The notes below the pieces were generated by a model. It searched no databases, was not told where the DNA came from, and worked only from the letters and a program-made list of their open reading frames with translations. From contig LNFE01000129.1 in assembly GCA_001464575.1 (NCBI GenBank), positions 1 to 35,180 of the forward strand: a DNA stretch of 35,180 nucleotides, written 5' to 3'. A program made the position numbers and the translations under genes. Positions 17,605-26,300 of the stretch are shown piece after piece; the stretch's first letter is position 1, and every line of letters starts with the position of its first letter. Origin of the DNA: Acidobacteria bacterium Ga0077553. Lineage in GTDB: Bacteria; Acidobacteriota; Terriglobia; Bryobacterales; Bryobacteraceae.

Positions 17605-19072
17605 AATCCTCATCAACGAACTCAAGCAGGAAATCTCTTCCTTCAATCCGCATCCCGGCCAGTACCGGGACTTCCTGATTGCCCGCGGCGAGGGCGTCCT
17701 GGCAACCCACCGGGGCCTGCGTTCCGAAGTAGCCGGGGCGATGGCCGTCTTCGCCGGGCATCCCGAGCTCGAACTCGTCGGCGGCTACAGCGCCCGCGCC
17801 ATCACCTCCGGCGGCACCTTGGCCGACGCCGCCTTCGCTCAACTGGCCGACGAATTCCTCTCCGCCGTCCGGGCGAACCCCGATGTCGACGCGATCTATT
17901 TCTGCCTCCATGGCGCCTGCGCCGCGCAGACCATCCACGATTGCGAAGGTTACCTGCTCGCCGAAACCCGCCAGATCGTCGGGGATCGTATTCCCCTCGT
18001 CACTTCGCTCGACCTCCACGGCATCCTGACCGACACCATCCTCGAACACTCCTCTGCCGTCGTCCTCTATCACACGTATCCTCACGTCGATTTCTACGAA
18101 ACCGGCGAACGCTCGGCCCGTTTGCTGCTGCGGATTCTGCACCAAGAAGTAAATCCCGTTTCCATTCGCGTCCCCATCCCGGCGCTGGTCCGCGGCAACG
18201 AATTGAAAACCGCCACCGGCCGCTGGGGCGAATGCGTCCGCGCCGCGATCGCGTTCGAAAACAGCCCGGCCGGACTTTCAGGCGGGATGTTCATCGGGAA
18301 CCCCTTCACCGACGTGCCAGATCTGCTCTCGAATGTTCTGCTGGTTGCCGACGGCGAAGCCAATGTCCCCGCGGCAGAAGCAGAAGCCATTCGCATCGCC
18401 GAAACCTTCTGGGCGATGCGCCACCATCTGCACCAACCGCTCACGCCACTGACCGAAAGCATCACCCGATTTGCCGCCGCCACCGGCCGCGTGGTTCTCG
18501 TCGATGCCGCCGACGCTACCAGTTCCGGAGCCTCGGGCGATTCGAATGCCATCCTCCGCGAGTTGCTCGCGCAAGGCGTGCAACGGACGGTGCTGCTACC
18601 CATCGTTGACGCCCCCGCGGTCGCCGAGGCCATGGCTGTCGGCATCGGCGTCACCCTTACGGTCCCGCTCGGAGGCACACTAGACACGGTCCGTTTCTCC
18701 CCGCTTGCCTTCACAGGAACCGTTCGCCATCTCTCGGATGGCCGCTTCCGCAGCGAGTCCAACGGTGAAATCTGGGATGGCGGGCCCACGGCAGTTATCG
18801 AAGCCGGTAACCTCATGGTGGTCATTACGAGCCAAGCAGTCAACCTGTTTGACCGTTCCCTCTTCTTCGCTCACGGCCTGGATCCTGCCGTCTTCGACGG
18901 CACCGTGGTGAAGAGTCCGCACTGCCAACCGCATATGTTCGACGAAGGCGCCCAGCTGATCCTCAACATTGACGCGCCCGGCTCCACCAGCGCCAACCTG
19001 CCGTATCTCGGCCATACCCGCTGCGCGCGGCCGATCTTCCCGCTCGAACCGGACGGCGCCAGCACAAAGTAG
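17597..19072 (+). CDS. M81 family metallopeptidase (MlrC-like)
   Basis: A 491-residue cytoplasmic zinc hydrolase. Family features: start motif LINELKQEISSFNPHPG, the metal-site segment YFCLHGACAAQ, SLDLHGILTDTILEHSSAVVLYHTYPHVDFYETG, VDAADATSSGASGDSNAILREL, and the MlrC C-terminal block with VKSPHCQP and ARPIFPLE. MlrC of sphingomonads cleaves linearised microcystin, but most homologues have unknown amide substrates. Length is normal. Overlap of 8 nt with the upstream deacylase gene indicates translational coupling; together they may break down an N-acylated amino acid or amide. The 3' 200 nt are overlapped by an opposite-strand open frame. Confidence 0.87.
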   Translation: MPKILINELKQEISSFNPHPGQYRDFLIARGEGVLATHRGLRSEVAGAMAVFAGHPELELVGGYSARAITSGGTLADAAFAQLADEFLSAVRANPDVDAIYFCLHGACAAQTIHDCEGYLLAETRQIVGDRIPLVTSLDLHGILTDTILEHSSAVVLYHTYPHVDFYETGERSARLLLRILHQEVNPVSIRVPIPALVRGNELKTATGRWGECVRAAIAFENSPAGLSGGMFIGNPFTDVPDLLSNVLLVADGEANVPAAEAEAIRIAETFWAMRHHLHQPLTPLTESITRFAAATGRVVLVDAADATSSGASGDSNAILRELLAQGVQRTVLLPIVDAPAVAEAMAVGIGVTLTVPLGGTLDTVRFSPLAFTGTVRHLSDGRFRSESNGEIWDGGPTAVIEAGNLMVVITSQAVNLFDRSLFFAHGLDPAVFDGTVVKSPHCQPHMFDEGAQLILNIDAPGSTSANLPYLGHTRCARPIFPLEPDGASTK

Positions 19073-19617
19073 CTCGACAACGCCTGCTCAAGATCCGACA
19101 CGGCATCCGACTTCAGACGCACATTGAACCGCGAGCCCCGCTTGGCTCGCTGTTCTTTTTCATAAGCCTTCCGCAACGGCGAAACCCGCCGGATCCGGGC
19201 CGAGTCATAGCGGCTTTCAAGGCGCCGGCGCCTGTCCTTGTCGCGTGTGCTCGCAATGTCCCGGCGGATGCGCTTCTCTTCTTCGGACATCCCCCAACGG
19301 ACCGAATCAATGCCGGGCAGGGTGAGCAGTTCGCGGTTAGTAAAGCCCCCGCCGTTCAGGTGCACCTCGATGTGGTCGCCCTTGCGCTTAACAAGAGTCA
19401 CCACGACGGACTCACCCTTCGCGACGCCAATCCCATACTTTTTCAACCGTTCCTGCGCCGCGGTCTCATCGAGCGGGACGTCCACGCCGGAGTCGTCCGC
19501 GGGCATGTCCATCAGCGCGCGCCCCGGCCGCATGGTCCACGCGTGCGGCGGATCCTGCGCCCACAGCCCGGCCGCAACCAACGCCGCCAGCCACAGCCGC
19601 TTCCCTTGGGACCTCAT
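18871..19617 (-). CDS. Secreted hypothetical protein with an unusual antisense C-terminal extension
   Basis: Starts MRSQGKRLWLAALVAAGLWAQ, a clear signal peptide, followed by about 170 residues with a charged, arginine-rich middle (TRDKDRRRRLESRYDSARIRR). I do not recognise the family. The open frame runs past the M81 stop (19072) and ends at 18871, so its last about 67 residues are the antisense of the M81 C-terminal codons and read as low-quality sequence. The original stop may have been lost, or the true end lies near 19072. The ATG at 19617 is chosen for the signal peptide; it is 18 bp from the start of the divergent aldolase gene, with TACAAT 7 nt upstream of it. Confidence 0.55.
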   Translation of the reverse strand: MRSQGKRLWLAALVAAGLWAQDPPHAWTMRPGRALMDMPADDSGVDVPLDETAAQERLKKYGIGVAKGESVVVTLVKRKGDHIEVHLNGGGFTNRELLTLPGIDSVRWGMSEEEKRIRRDIASTRDKDRRRRLESRYDSARIRRVSPLRKAYEKEQRAKRGSRFNVRLKSDAVSDLEQALSSYFVLAPSGSSGKIGRAQRVWPRYGRLALVEPGASMLRISWAPSSNICGWQCGLFTTVPSKTAGSRP

Positions 19618-19635
19618 TTCGCATATTGTATCCCG
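19618..19635. promoter_or_regulatory. Candidate bidirectional leaderless promoter
   Basis: Only 18 bp separate two divergent ATG codons. Its centre ATATTGTAT reads TATTGT on the plus strand (19624-19629, 6 nt before ATG 19636) and TACAAT on the minus strand (19630-19625, 7 nt before ATG 19617). Each hexamer would place transcription start at or next to the first base of its start codon. Shared symmetric -10 elements driving divergent transcripts are known in bacteria. -35 boxes would lie inside the opposing genes and are not clear. Confidence 0.4.
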
Positions 19636-20471
19636 ATGATTTGCAATCCAGTGTTCCACGCGCTTCGTCCGCTCGTCCTCGGCACGGCCCTGCTCGCCGC
19701 CCCGCTCGCGGCCCAGGGTCAACCTCGAATCTTCAACACCGTGAAGCAGAAGCTCGCCGCAGGTAAGCAAGTAGTCGGCGGCACGGTCAACGTCGCCAAC
19801 GCTGACACCTACTGCGCCATGGCGACTTCCGGCTTCGACTTCCTCTGGATCGAGATGCAGCATAGTCCCATGTCGTATCAGGACGTCGCCCGTATGGTCA
19901 TGGCTTGCAAAGGGACGCCACCGAAGGCGACATCCAAAAGGCGGTGGACCTGGGCGCCGTCGGCATCATCATCCCAATGGTCGATGACGTCCAGAAGGTG
20001 AAGAACGCCATCAAATTTGCAATGTACCCGCCCAAAGGCAAGCGCAGCCTGGGCGGCGGCCAGTATGGCGCCTTGTACGGTCCGGACTACCGGCAGATCG
20101 CCAACGAGAACATGATGATCGTCGCGATGATCGAATCGCCGGCTGGCGTGAAGATTGCCAAAGAGCTTGCCGCCATCCCGGAAGTGGATGTGGTTTTCGT
20201 CGCCAGCACCGATCTCAGCAGCTTCTCAGGCCTGAAGCAGGGAGACGCCAAGTACGAAGCCATGGTCTCGGAGGTCCGGGATGCCGTGCTGGCCGCTGGC
20301 AAAAAAGTAGCCGGGCCGCTTGCGTGGAAGTCGACGCGCAAGGGCTATTCGTTCTACCAGGGCCCAGGTGAGACCACTCTGCTCAAGTCCGGCGTTCAAT
20401 TGGCGCTCGGCGATTCTCCGCAGAGCGAATCGAAGAAGGGCGTCGCACCCACCGAAGGCGCGGAAAAGTAG
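19636..20471 (+). pseudogene. HpcH/HpaI-type aldolase gene, disrupted by a short deletion and frameshift
   Basis: Encodes a class II aldolase/citrate-lyase-beta-like protein with a predicted signal peptide (HALRPLVLGTALLAAPLAAQ). The first frame runs through VVGGTVNVANADTYCAMATSGFDFLWIEMQHSP to MVMACKG (codon 19912); the second frame resumes with DATEGDIQKAVDLGAVGIIIPMVDD (from 19914) and continues through MIESPAGV and ASTDLSSFSG to the stop. In homologues about ten residues (of the type TPxxPxVRVP), with a catalytic Arg, join these parts. They are absent here and the frame shifts, at 19909-19914. Either the gene is inactive, or the assembly is wrong at this point. No programmed-frameshift site is apparent. 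The gene converges on mscS with no spacer. Confidence 0.8.
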
Positions 20472-21278
20472 CTACTTTCCAATCTCCACGCCTTGCGAGA
20501 CCAGGGCCGTATGAATGGCGTGGTGGAGCTCGCTGACAAACTCCGCCTCGCCTACATGCGAGACCAACAACTCAAACTGCATTGACTTCTCGTTGCCGCC
20601 TTTGAAGAGCACGCGCGGAGCCGGCTCCGCCACCACGTCGGGGCTCGACCGGGCAATCGCCAGTAGCCGCTGCTCGACCTCCCGGGGCGTCAGTCCGTTG
20701 AGAACTTGGACCGGAATGCGATACTGGACGGGCGTCTCCCCACTCTTCCAGTTCGTGACGTTTTCGATGACGAACCGCGAGTTGGGCAAGATTACCAGGA
20801 CGTTATCGCGTGTTTGGATCTTCGTGCTGCGCGCCCCAATCGACAACACGAAACCTTCGACGCCGCCCACCTCCACTCGGTCGCCGACTTGGATCGGCCG
20901 TTCCACGAGCAGGATCAGACCGCTAAAGAAGTTGTTCGTAATGTGCTGCAGCCCCAAACCCAGGCCGATGCCCATCGCTCCAGCGAAAACGCTGAAGGCG
21001 GTCAAGTCCACCCCGGCGGTCTGCAGAATTGCGACCACTCCGCCCAGCAAGAACAGGTAGCGCACGATCGAGCCGATGGCCTCGCGAGCCCCGAGATCCA
21101 AGTTCAGACGCCGGAGCAGCCGGTGCACCAAAAGGTGTTTCACACGGCCGGCCAGCCAAAATAGGCCCGCGAACAAAAAGAGGAGGGAAAAGACGGTCCA
21201 GACCGTAATCTGGGTCCGCCCCATACTGATCAGTGGGATCTCTAACGCTGAACGTAAGGGCGCGAACCAATCGTTCAT
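20472..21278 (-). CDS. Mechanosensitive ion channel, MscS family
   Basis: Inner-membrane channel of 268 residues that opens on hypo-osmotic shock. Hydrophobic helices lie at about 24-44 and 67-87, and the pore helix at 92-115 with the Gly/Ala-rich AGAMGIGLGLGLQ motif. The beta domain follows with [30 protein letters not shown] and ILPNSRFV. The C-terminus ends at GVEIGK, just before the point where many homologues continue with PFPQ, so it is slightly short. Its start overlaps the stop of the GpgS-like fusion gene (ATGA). The stop abuts the aldolase stop inside the palindrome AAAGTAGCTACTTT. Confidence 0.9.
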   Translation of the reverse strand: MNDWFAPLRSALEIPLISMGRTQITVWTVFSLLFLFAGLFWLAGRVKHLLVHRLLRRLNLDLGAREAIGSIVRYLFLLGGVVAILQTAGVDLTAFSVFAGAMGIGLGLGLQHITNNFFSGLILLVERPIQVGDRVEVGGVEGFVLSIGARSTKIQTRDNVLVILPNSRFVIENVTNWKSGETPVQYRIPVQVLNGLTPREVEQRLLAIARSSPDVVAEPAPRVLFKGGNEKSMQFELLVSHVGEAEFVSELHHAIHTALVSQGVEIGK

Positions 21279-22510
21279 ACCAACATCGGCTCCGCGAACT
21301 GTTCAACCGTATGCAGAGAGGCCTCCACCAGCCTGTCGCCCATCACCACGATCTGTTCCGGCCCAATCGCCAAATGGTTCATTAAGTGTATCAACAGTGG
21401 TTGCGGCGCTTCCGTCACGGCGCCCGTGGCCCGGCCACCGGCAAAATGCAGATGATGGCCAACACCGAAATCGGCAAACACACGCCGCCGGACCGTCTCG
21501 GCTATTACATCGAACCCCTCGCTGACCACGCCGACCCGGTAGCCCTCTTTGCGCAAGTTCACCACTAGCTCGACAGCGCCCGGCCGCAGCGGCATCTGCC
21601 GCGCGGCATCCACGAGTTCCTCCCGCGACACCCCCTCTAAACACTGCGCCACCGCGGCCGCATCAGGCCGATAAGCGGCCACGCAGCCGCCGCGGCCCAC
21701 CCGGTCCGCCACAAAGCGAAGCGCATCCCCGCCGGCAAGTTCTGTGTCCAGATCGATCAATACCACCCGCTCGCAGCCCTTCATTCGGTGCAGCATCGCC
21801 GGCAGCTCGGCCTTAGCGCGGCGCTCGGCGTCGTCTACCCGTTGGACCTGGCCGATGGAAAGCCGGCCATAGAGCGCCGCCCGGTGCATAATCGTTCGCA
21901 CCACTTCGGTGGCCAACTCATCGAGTTGCGCCAACGGGTGCCGGTCGTCGCGAGATGCATTAACGGTCACCTCGGCCAGGCGCCCGCCCGCAAAATACGC
22001 GTCAATCAACAAAGCCAAATCAACATGGCCGTCAAGATCGATCTGTAAACGTTCGAGCAGCGGCCGGTGCACGGCCACGGCGCCACTGAGCGGCTCGTTA
22101 AAGTGTTCCAGTTCCGGGAAGAACGTCGCAAGCAGCGGTTTTGCCGTCAGCGTAGTCAGCCGGTTGGATTTCACCCCGCCCGCCGCCTTCACCAAGTCCG
22201 CCTGGCCCCCCAGAATCGGCCGGGCCATCTGCTCAATCACCCGGTCGTCCGCCGACTCGAAGTCGCCCCCGAGATACACCACCACTTCGCCAGTCGCCGC
22301 CCGCAGGCCATCCGCCATCGAGCCGCCACGGCCCAACACCGAACTCGGGATCACCCGCGCCCCGGCCCGCATCGCGGCCTCCGGTGTCCCATTGGTGGAA
22401 CCATCATCGACCACCAGGATTTCACTGACGAGCGGCGACTGGCTCGCCAGCCAAATCACCGAATCCAAATTCGCGCCTTCGTTGTGGGTAGGAATGACGA
22501 CACTGATCAT
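21275..22510 (-). CDS. GpgS-like glycosyltransferase fused to a HAD-phosphatase-like domain
   Basis: A 411-residue protein. Residues 1-230 are a GT-A glycosyltransferase (VIPTHNEG, VVDDGST at 35-39) that matches glucosyl-3-phosphoglycerate synthase (GT81) in RLTTLTAKPLLATFFPELEH, NEPLSG and ALLIDAYFAGGRLAEV. Residues about 245-411 resemble a HAD phosphatase: motif I DLDTE (253-257), GVVSEGFDVI (motif II Ser 330), and GDRLVE (391-396). This suggests one polypeptide making and dephosphorylating glucosyl-3-phosphoglycerate to glucosylglycerate, a compatible solute. Deviations: the usual DxD is GGD (81-83), and the second HAD acid after GD is Glu. ATG 22510 is chosen because GGAGGAG lies six nt before it; an in-frame GTG is 15 nt upstream. 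It is coupled to mscS. Confidence 0.72.
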   Translation of the reverse strand: MISVVIPTHNEGANLDSVIWLASQSPLVSEILVVDDGSTNGTPEAAMRAGARVIPSSVLGRGGSMADGLRAATGEVVVYLGGDFESADDRVIEQMARPILGGQADLVKAAGGVKSNRLTTLTAKPLLATFFPELEHFNEPLSGAVAVHRPLLERLQIDLDGHVDLALLIDAYFAGGRLAEVTVNASRDDRHPLAQLDELATEVVRTIMHRAALYGRLSIGQVQRVDDAERRAKAELPAMLHRMKGCERVVLIDLDTELAGGDALRFVADRVGRGGCVAAYRPDAAAVAQCLEGVSREELVDAARQMPLRPGAVELVVNLRKEGYRVGVVSEGFDVIAETVRRRVFADFGVGHHLHFAGGRATGAVTEAPQPLLIHLMNHLAIGPEQIVVMGDRLVEASLHTVEQFAEPMLV

Positions 22511-22591
22511 GGGTTTCTCCTCCACTCCACCCTATAGGTCCCGCACCGCCTCGCACCATCCTGAAAAGACACCAGATTTCGAAAAATCTGC

Positions 22592-23350
22592 TCAATGCGT
22601 CATCGCGTACAAAATGTAGTTAATCCCAAACCGGTAGGCCAAAGCCGTCATTTTTTCAGGGTATTCCGGCATATCCGCGTGCTCCCAGGCGTCCCCGACG
22701 TCCTGATTGAAGTTCACGGCCACCACCATCCTCCCCTTTTCATCGTAGATGGCTCGCCATTGCGGTCCCATGGCCTGCGGACTCACCCCCATCAGCCCAT
22801 CCGCCCCCCTTCGCAAATGCCGTAGACCGGGAATGAACGTCCTCTCGGTGATGTCATAAACAACATGCAACACCGGGTCGCCGTCGGGAATATCCACGAT
22901 CGTCCGTTCCGGAAACACCCGTGCCATCGTCTCCCGGAACGCCTCCCATTCCCGGTCGCCGTAGAAATCGTCGGTTACCAGAAAGCCGCCCCGGTTCAAA
23001 TACTCCCGCAGTTGCTTTACTTCGGCTTCGCTCAAGTCCCAGTAGCCTACCTGCGTTGCGTAGATCCACGGGTGGTCGAAGATACGGTCATCCGTGAGCG
23101 GCAGGTGAATCGGCACGCCATTGTCGATCCGCGTCAGCCGCCGGACTCCTTGCGCAAAGTGCGCATCCGCTTCCGGCCAGTCCTGCCGCCACCAACCCCG
23201 TCCGCTGCCAAATCGCCGTAAACCGGGCAGGTCCCGGTACTCCAGCCGCACAAAATGGAAACCGCCAACCTCCGGAAACGCCGTCTCGCGTTCGCCCCAC
23301 TGCGCTTGCAGCGCCGCCGCCACCGCCAGTAGCCGGAGCGCCCGGTTCAC
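22592..23350 (-). CDS. Secreted DUF4159 domain protein
   Basis: A 252-residue exported protein with a signal peptide (MNRALRLLAVAAALQA). The DUF4159 pattern is recognised from FHFVRLEYRDLPG, the WPEADAHFAQGVRRLT segment, DHPWIYATQVGYWDLSEAEVKQLREYLNRGGFLVTDDF, and IPDGDPVLHVVYDI. DUF4159 has a glutamine-amidotransferase-like fold and is frequent in Acidobacteriota; its role is not established. The start is GTG at 23350, overlapping the histidine kinase stop by 4 nt, so the two are co-transcribed. An internal HADMPEYPEKMTALAYRFGINYILYAMTH tail is normal for the family. Confidence 0.82.
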   Translation of the reverse strand: MNRALRLLAVAAALQAQWGERETAFPEVGGFHFVRLEYRDLPGLRRFGSGRGWWRQDWPEADAHFAQGVRRLTRIDNGVPIHLPLTDDRIFDHPWIYATQVGYWDLSEAEVKQLREYLNRGGFLVTDDFYGDREWEAFRETMARVFPERTIVDIPDGDPVLHVVYDITERTFIPGLRHLRRGADGLMGVSPQAMGPQWRAIYDEKGRMVVAVNFNQDVGDAWEHADMPEYPEKMTALAYRFGINYILYAMTH

Positions 23351-26300
23351 GGCCGCCCGAGTCCCCGCCGCGTCAGCGCCTGCACGCGTTCGGTCAGCAC
23401 GCCTAGATCCAAAGGCTTCGCTAACGTTTCGTTCGCGCCGAGCACCTTCGCCATCCGCAGATATTCCCCTCCGCTGAACCCCGAAATTGCGAGGATCTTT
23501 AATTGTGGATACTCGCGCCGGGCCTGCGCAATGGTCTCGATTCCCTCCTGGCCTGGCATCACTAGATCCGTAATCAAGAGGTCCACGGGCTCCTCCCCTA
23601 AACAGGCCATTGCCGTCGCCCCATTCTCACATGCAATCACCTCGTATCCCGCGGCGGCTAACGTCTCCCGCAGCAGCTCCCGCAAACCCGCCTCGTCATC
23701 GACAATCAGAACGCGGCAAGGCTTCGTCTCCGCGGCCAGCACGCTCCGCACCTTCTGCGCCAGCGCCACCGGCGAGAACGGCTTGGGTAGAAAGTTTAAT
23801 CCCTCGTCCAGAACCCCTTGGTGCACAATCGTATTCTCCGTATAGCCGGAGACAAACAACACCCGCAAGCCGGGACGCCGGTCACACAAAAACTCCGCCA
23901 GATCGCGCCCGTTCAGCTTCGGCATCACGACATCAGTGAGTAAAAGTTGAATCGCTCCCGGGTGCCGTTCCGAGGCCACAATGGCGTCCGGCCCGTCGCT
24001 CGCTTCAAGGATGTCGTATCCCAGTTCGCGGAGCACTCCCGTGGCGTACTCCCGCACCCCGGCATCATCTTCCACCAACAAAATCGTCTCGGTTCCCCGC
24101 AAATCGTTCCCAATCGTCTCAAAAGGCTCCGCCTGCACCGCCTCCCCTTCGACGGCGGGCAGGTAAACCTTGAACCGGCTGCCCACGCCCACCTCGCTGT
24201 AAACGCTGATGTGCCCGCCGCTTTGCTTGACGATGCCGTAGACTGTCGCCAAACCAAGTCCGGTTCCCGCTCCTGTCGCCTTCGTAGTGAAGAATGGATC
24301 GAACACCCGCTGCAAGACCTCGGCGGGCATCCCCTGGCCTGTATCGGAGACACTGAGCAGCGCATACTCCCCCGGCGTAACGTCGGCGTGATGGCGCGCA
24401 TACTCCGGCGTCAGAACCGACCGGCCCGTCTCAATCGTCAGCCTACCCCCATAGGGCATCGCGTCCCGGGCATTGATCGCCAGGTTCAACACCACTTGTT
24501 CAAACTGCGATGGGTCAATACAAACGTTTCCCGTGTTCTCTCCGGGCGACCAGGCAACTTCGATGTCTTCGCGGATGAGCCGCTCCAGCATCGGCTGCAT
24601 CGCCTCTACCAGAGCGTTCATCGCCACCACCTTCGGCTGCAGTACCTGCTGCCGGCTGAAGGCGAGCAACTGCGCCGTCAGCGCCGCGGCCCGTTCGCCG
24701 GACTGCAGAATATGCCCCAGCGGCCGCGCCACCGAATCGTCCTCCGCAAACCGCTTTTGCAGCACCTGGGAGTACCCGTTAATCACCGTCAGCAGGTTAT
24801 TGAAATCGTGGGCAATGCCCCCGGCTAGCTTGCCGATCGTTTCCATCTTCTGCGCCTGCCGCAGTTGATCTTCGAGCTCCAGACGTTCCGTTACGTCGAT
24901 GGCCAGCACCAGCCGCGCCGGCCGGTTGGCAAACGGAATCCGGTCGTTGTAAATCTCCATCGTCAGAACCCGCCCGGACTTCGTCCGATGCTGCCATAGC
25001 CCGGCGTGCTCCAGGCCGTCCGGTGCCTTCGCCAGCCTTGCTTCGAGCCGCGTCACCTCCTCCGGCGGACGAATCTGCCGGGTCGTCATCGCGAGCAACT
25101 CCTCGCGCGTGTATTCGTACTTGGCGACCATCGCCTCATTCACGGCCAGGAATCTGAGCGTATCCAGATCGATGACCCACATCGGCAATGGATTTCGGTC
25201 AAATAGTAGCCGATAGCGGCCGGCCAGCTCCTCCAATTCGCGGTTGGCCCGCCTGGCTTCGGTAACATCCCGCAAATACACATCCAGGCCCTGCGAAGTC
25301 GGAAAAGCCCGCACATCCCACCACCGGTCATGCTGCTCCATATGCTCTTCGAAACGAATGGGCACCCGCTCCGCCACCGCCCGGTGATATTCCTTGTAAT
25401 AGATCTGGTCGACCGCCGCCGGATACTCCTCCCACACGTTGAGGCCAATCAGGGTCGAGCGGGCGCGGCCCAGCATTCGCTCCGCTTCGCTGTTCAGGTA
25501 GAGAAACCGCCATTCCGTGTCGAACGAAATAAACGCGTCGGTGGTTGCCTCCAAGGTCTCCTGTAGCCGCTCGGCCAAATTCCGTTCGGCCGTTACGTCC
25601 CGCGCAATCCCGTAGATGGTGCCCCCCTCCGCGAGTGGCATACTCGACCACGACAATCGGCAGTATCCGCCATCCTTCTTTCGATACCGGTTTTCGAATG
25701 GAGTCGGGGTGCCGCCTGCCGCCATGCGGCCCAATTCCCCTATCGTCCTCTCCCGATCCTCCTCCATCACAAAGTCGAGAAACGGCTGCGCGATCATCTC
25801 CGCCGGCGCCCAACCGAGCACCCGCTCAAACGCCGGATTCACCCGCAGAAAATATCCCTCTGTCGTCGCGATGCAAATCAGGTCGTTGGAGATCGTGAAA
25901 AGCGTCTCCAACTCGTTTGAAAGCGCCCGGCGTTCGGTCACATCCTGCACCGTCCCGGCCAGATACCACGGGTGTCCCGCCGCATCACGAATCAGCTCTC
26001 CACGCTCCAGCACCCACCGCACGCTGCCGTCCGGGCGGATCACCCGGTGCTCCCAATGTAATGCCTCTCCCTGCAGAGCCCCGTGGTGGAGCGCCGCCGC
26101 CTGTGCCCGGTCGTCCGGGTGCACCGATGCCAGGAACATCGAGTAAGTAATCGGCGTCCCCAGCGGCATGCCGAAGATCTCAAACACCATCGGCGACCAG
26201 CGTAACTCCCCGGTCCGAACCTCCGACCTCCACTTACCCACCGCGGCAATCCGCGCCGTCTCTGCAAGGTCCCGGTTGCGCTGCCCGATCGCCGCTTGCC

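Noticed and set aside
19905..20471. Independent small gene starting at TTG 19905
   Set aside because: The first codons continue the aldolase core without its barrel start; it is the second half of a broken gene.
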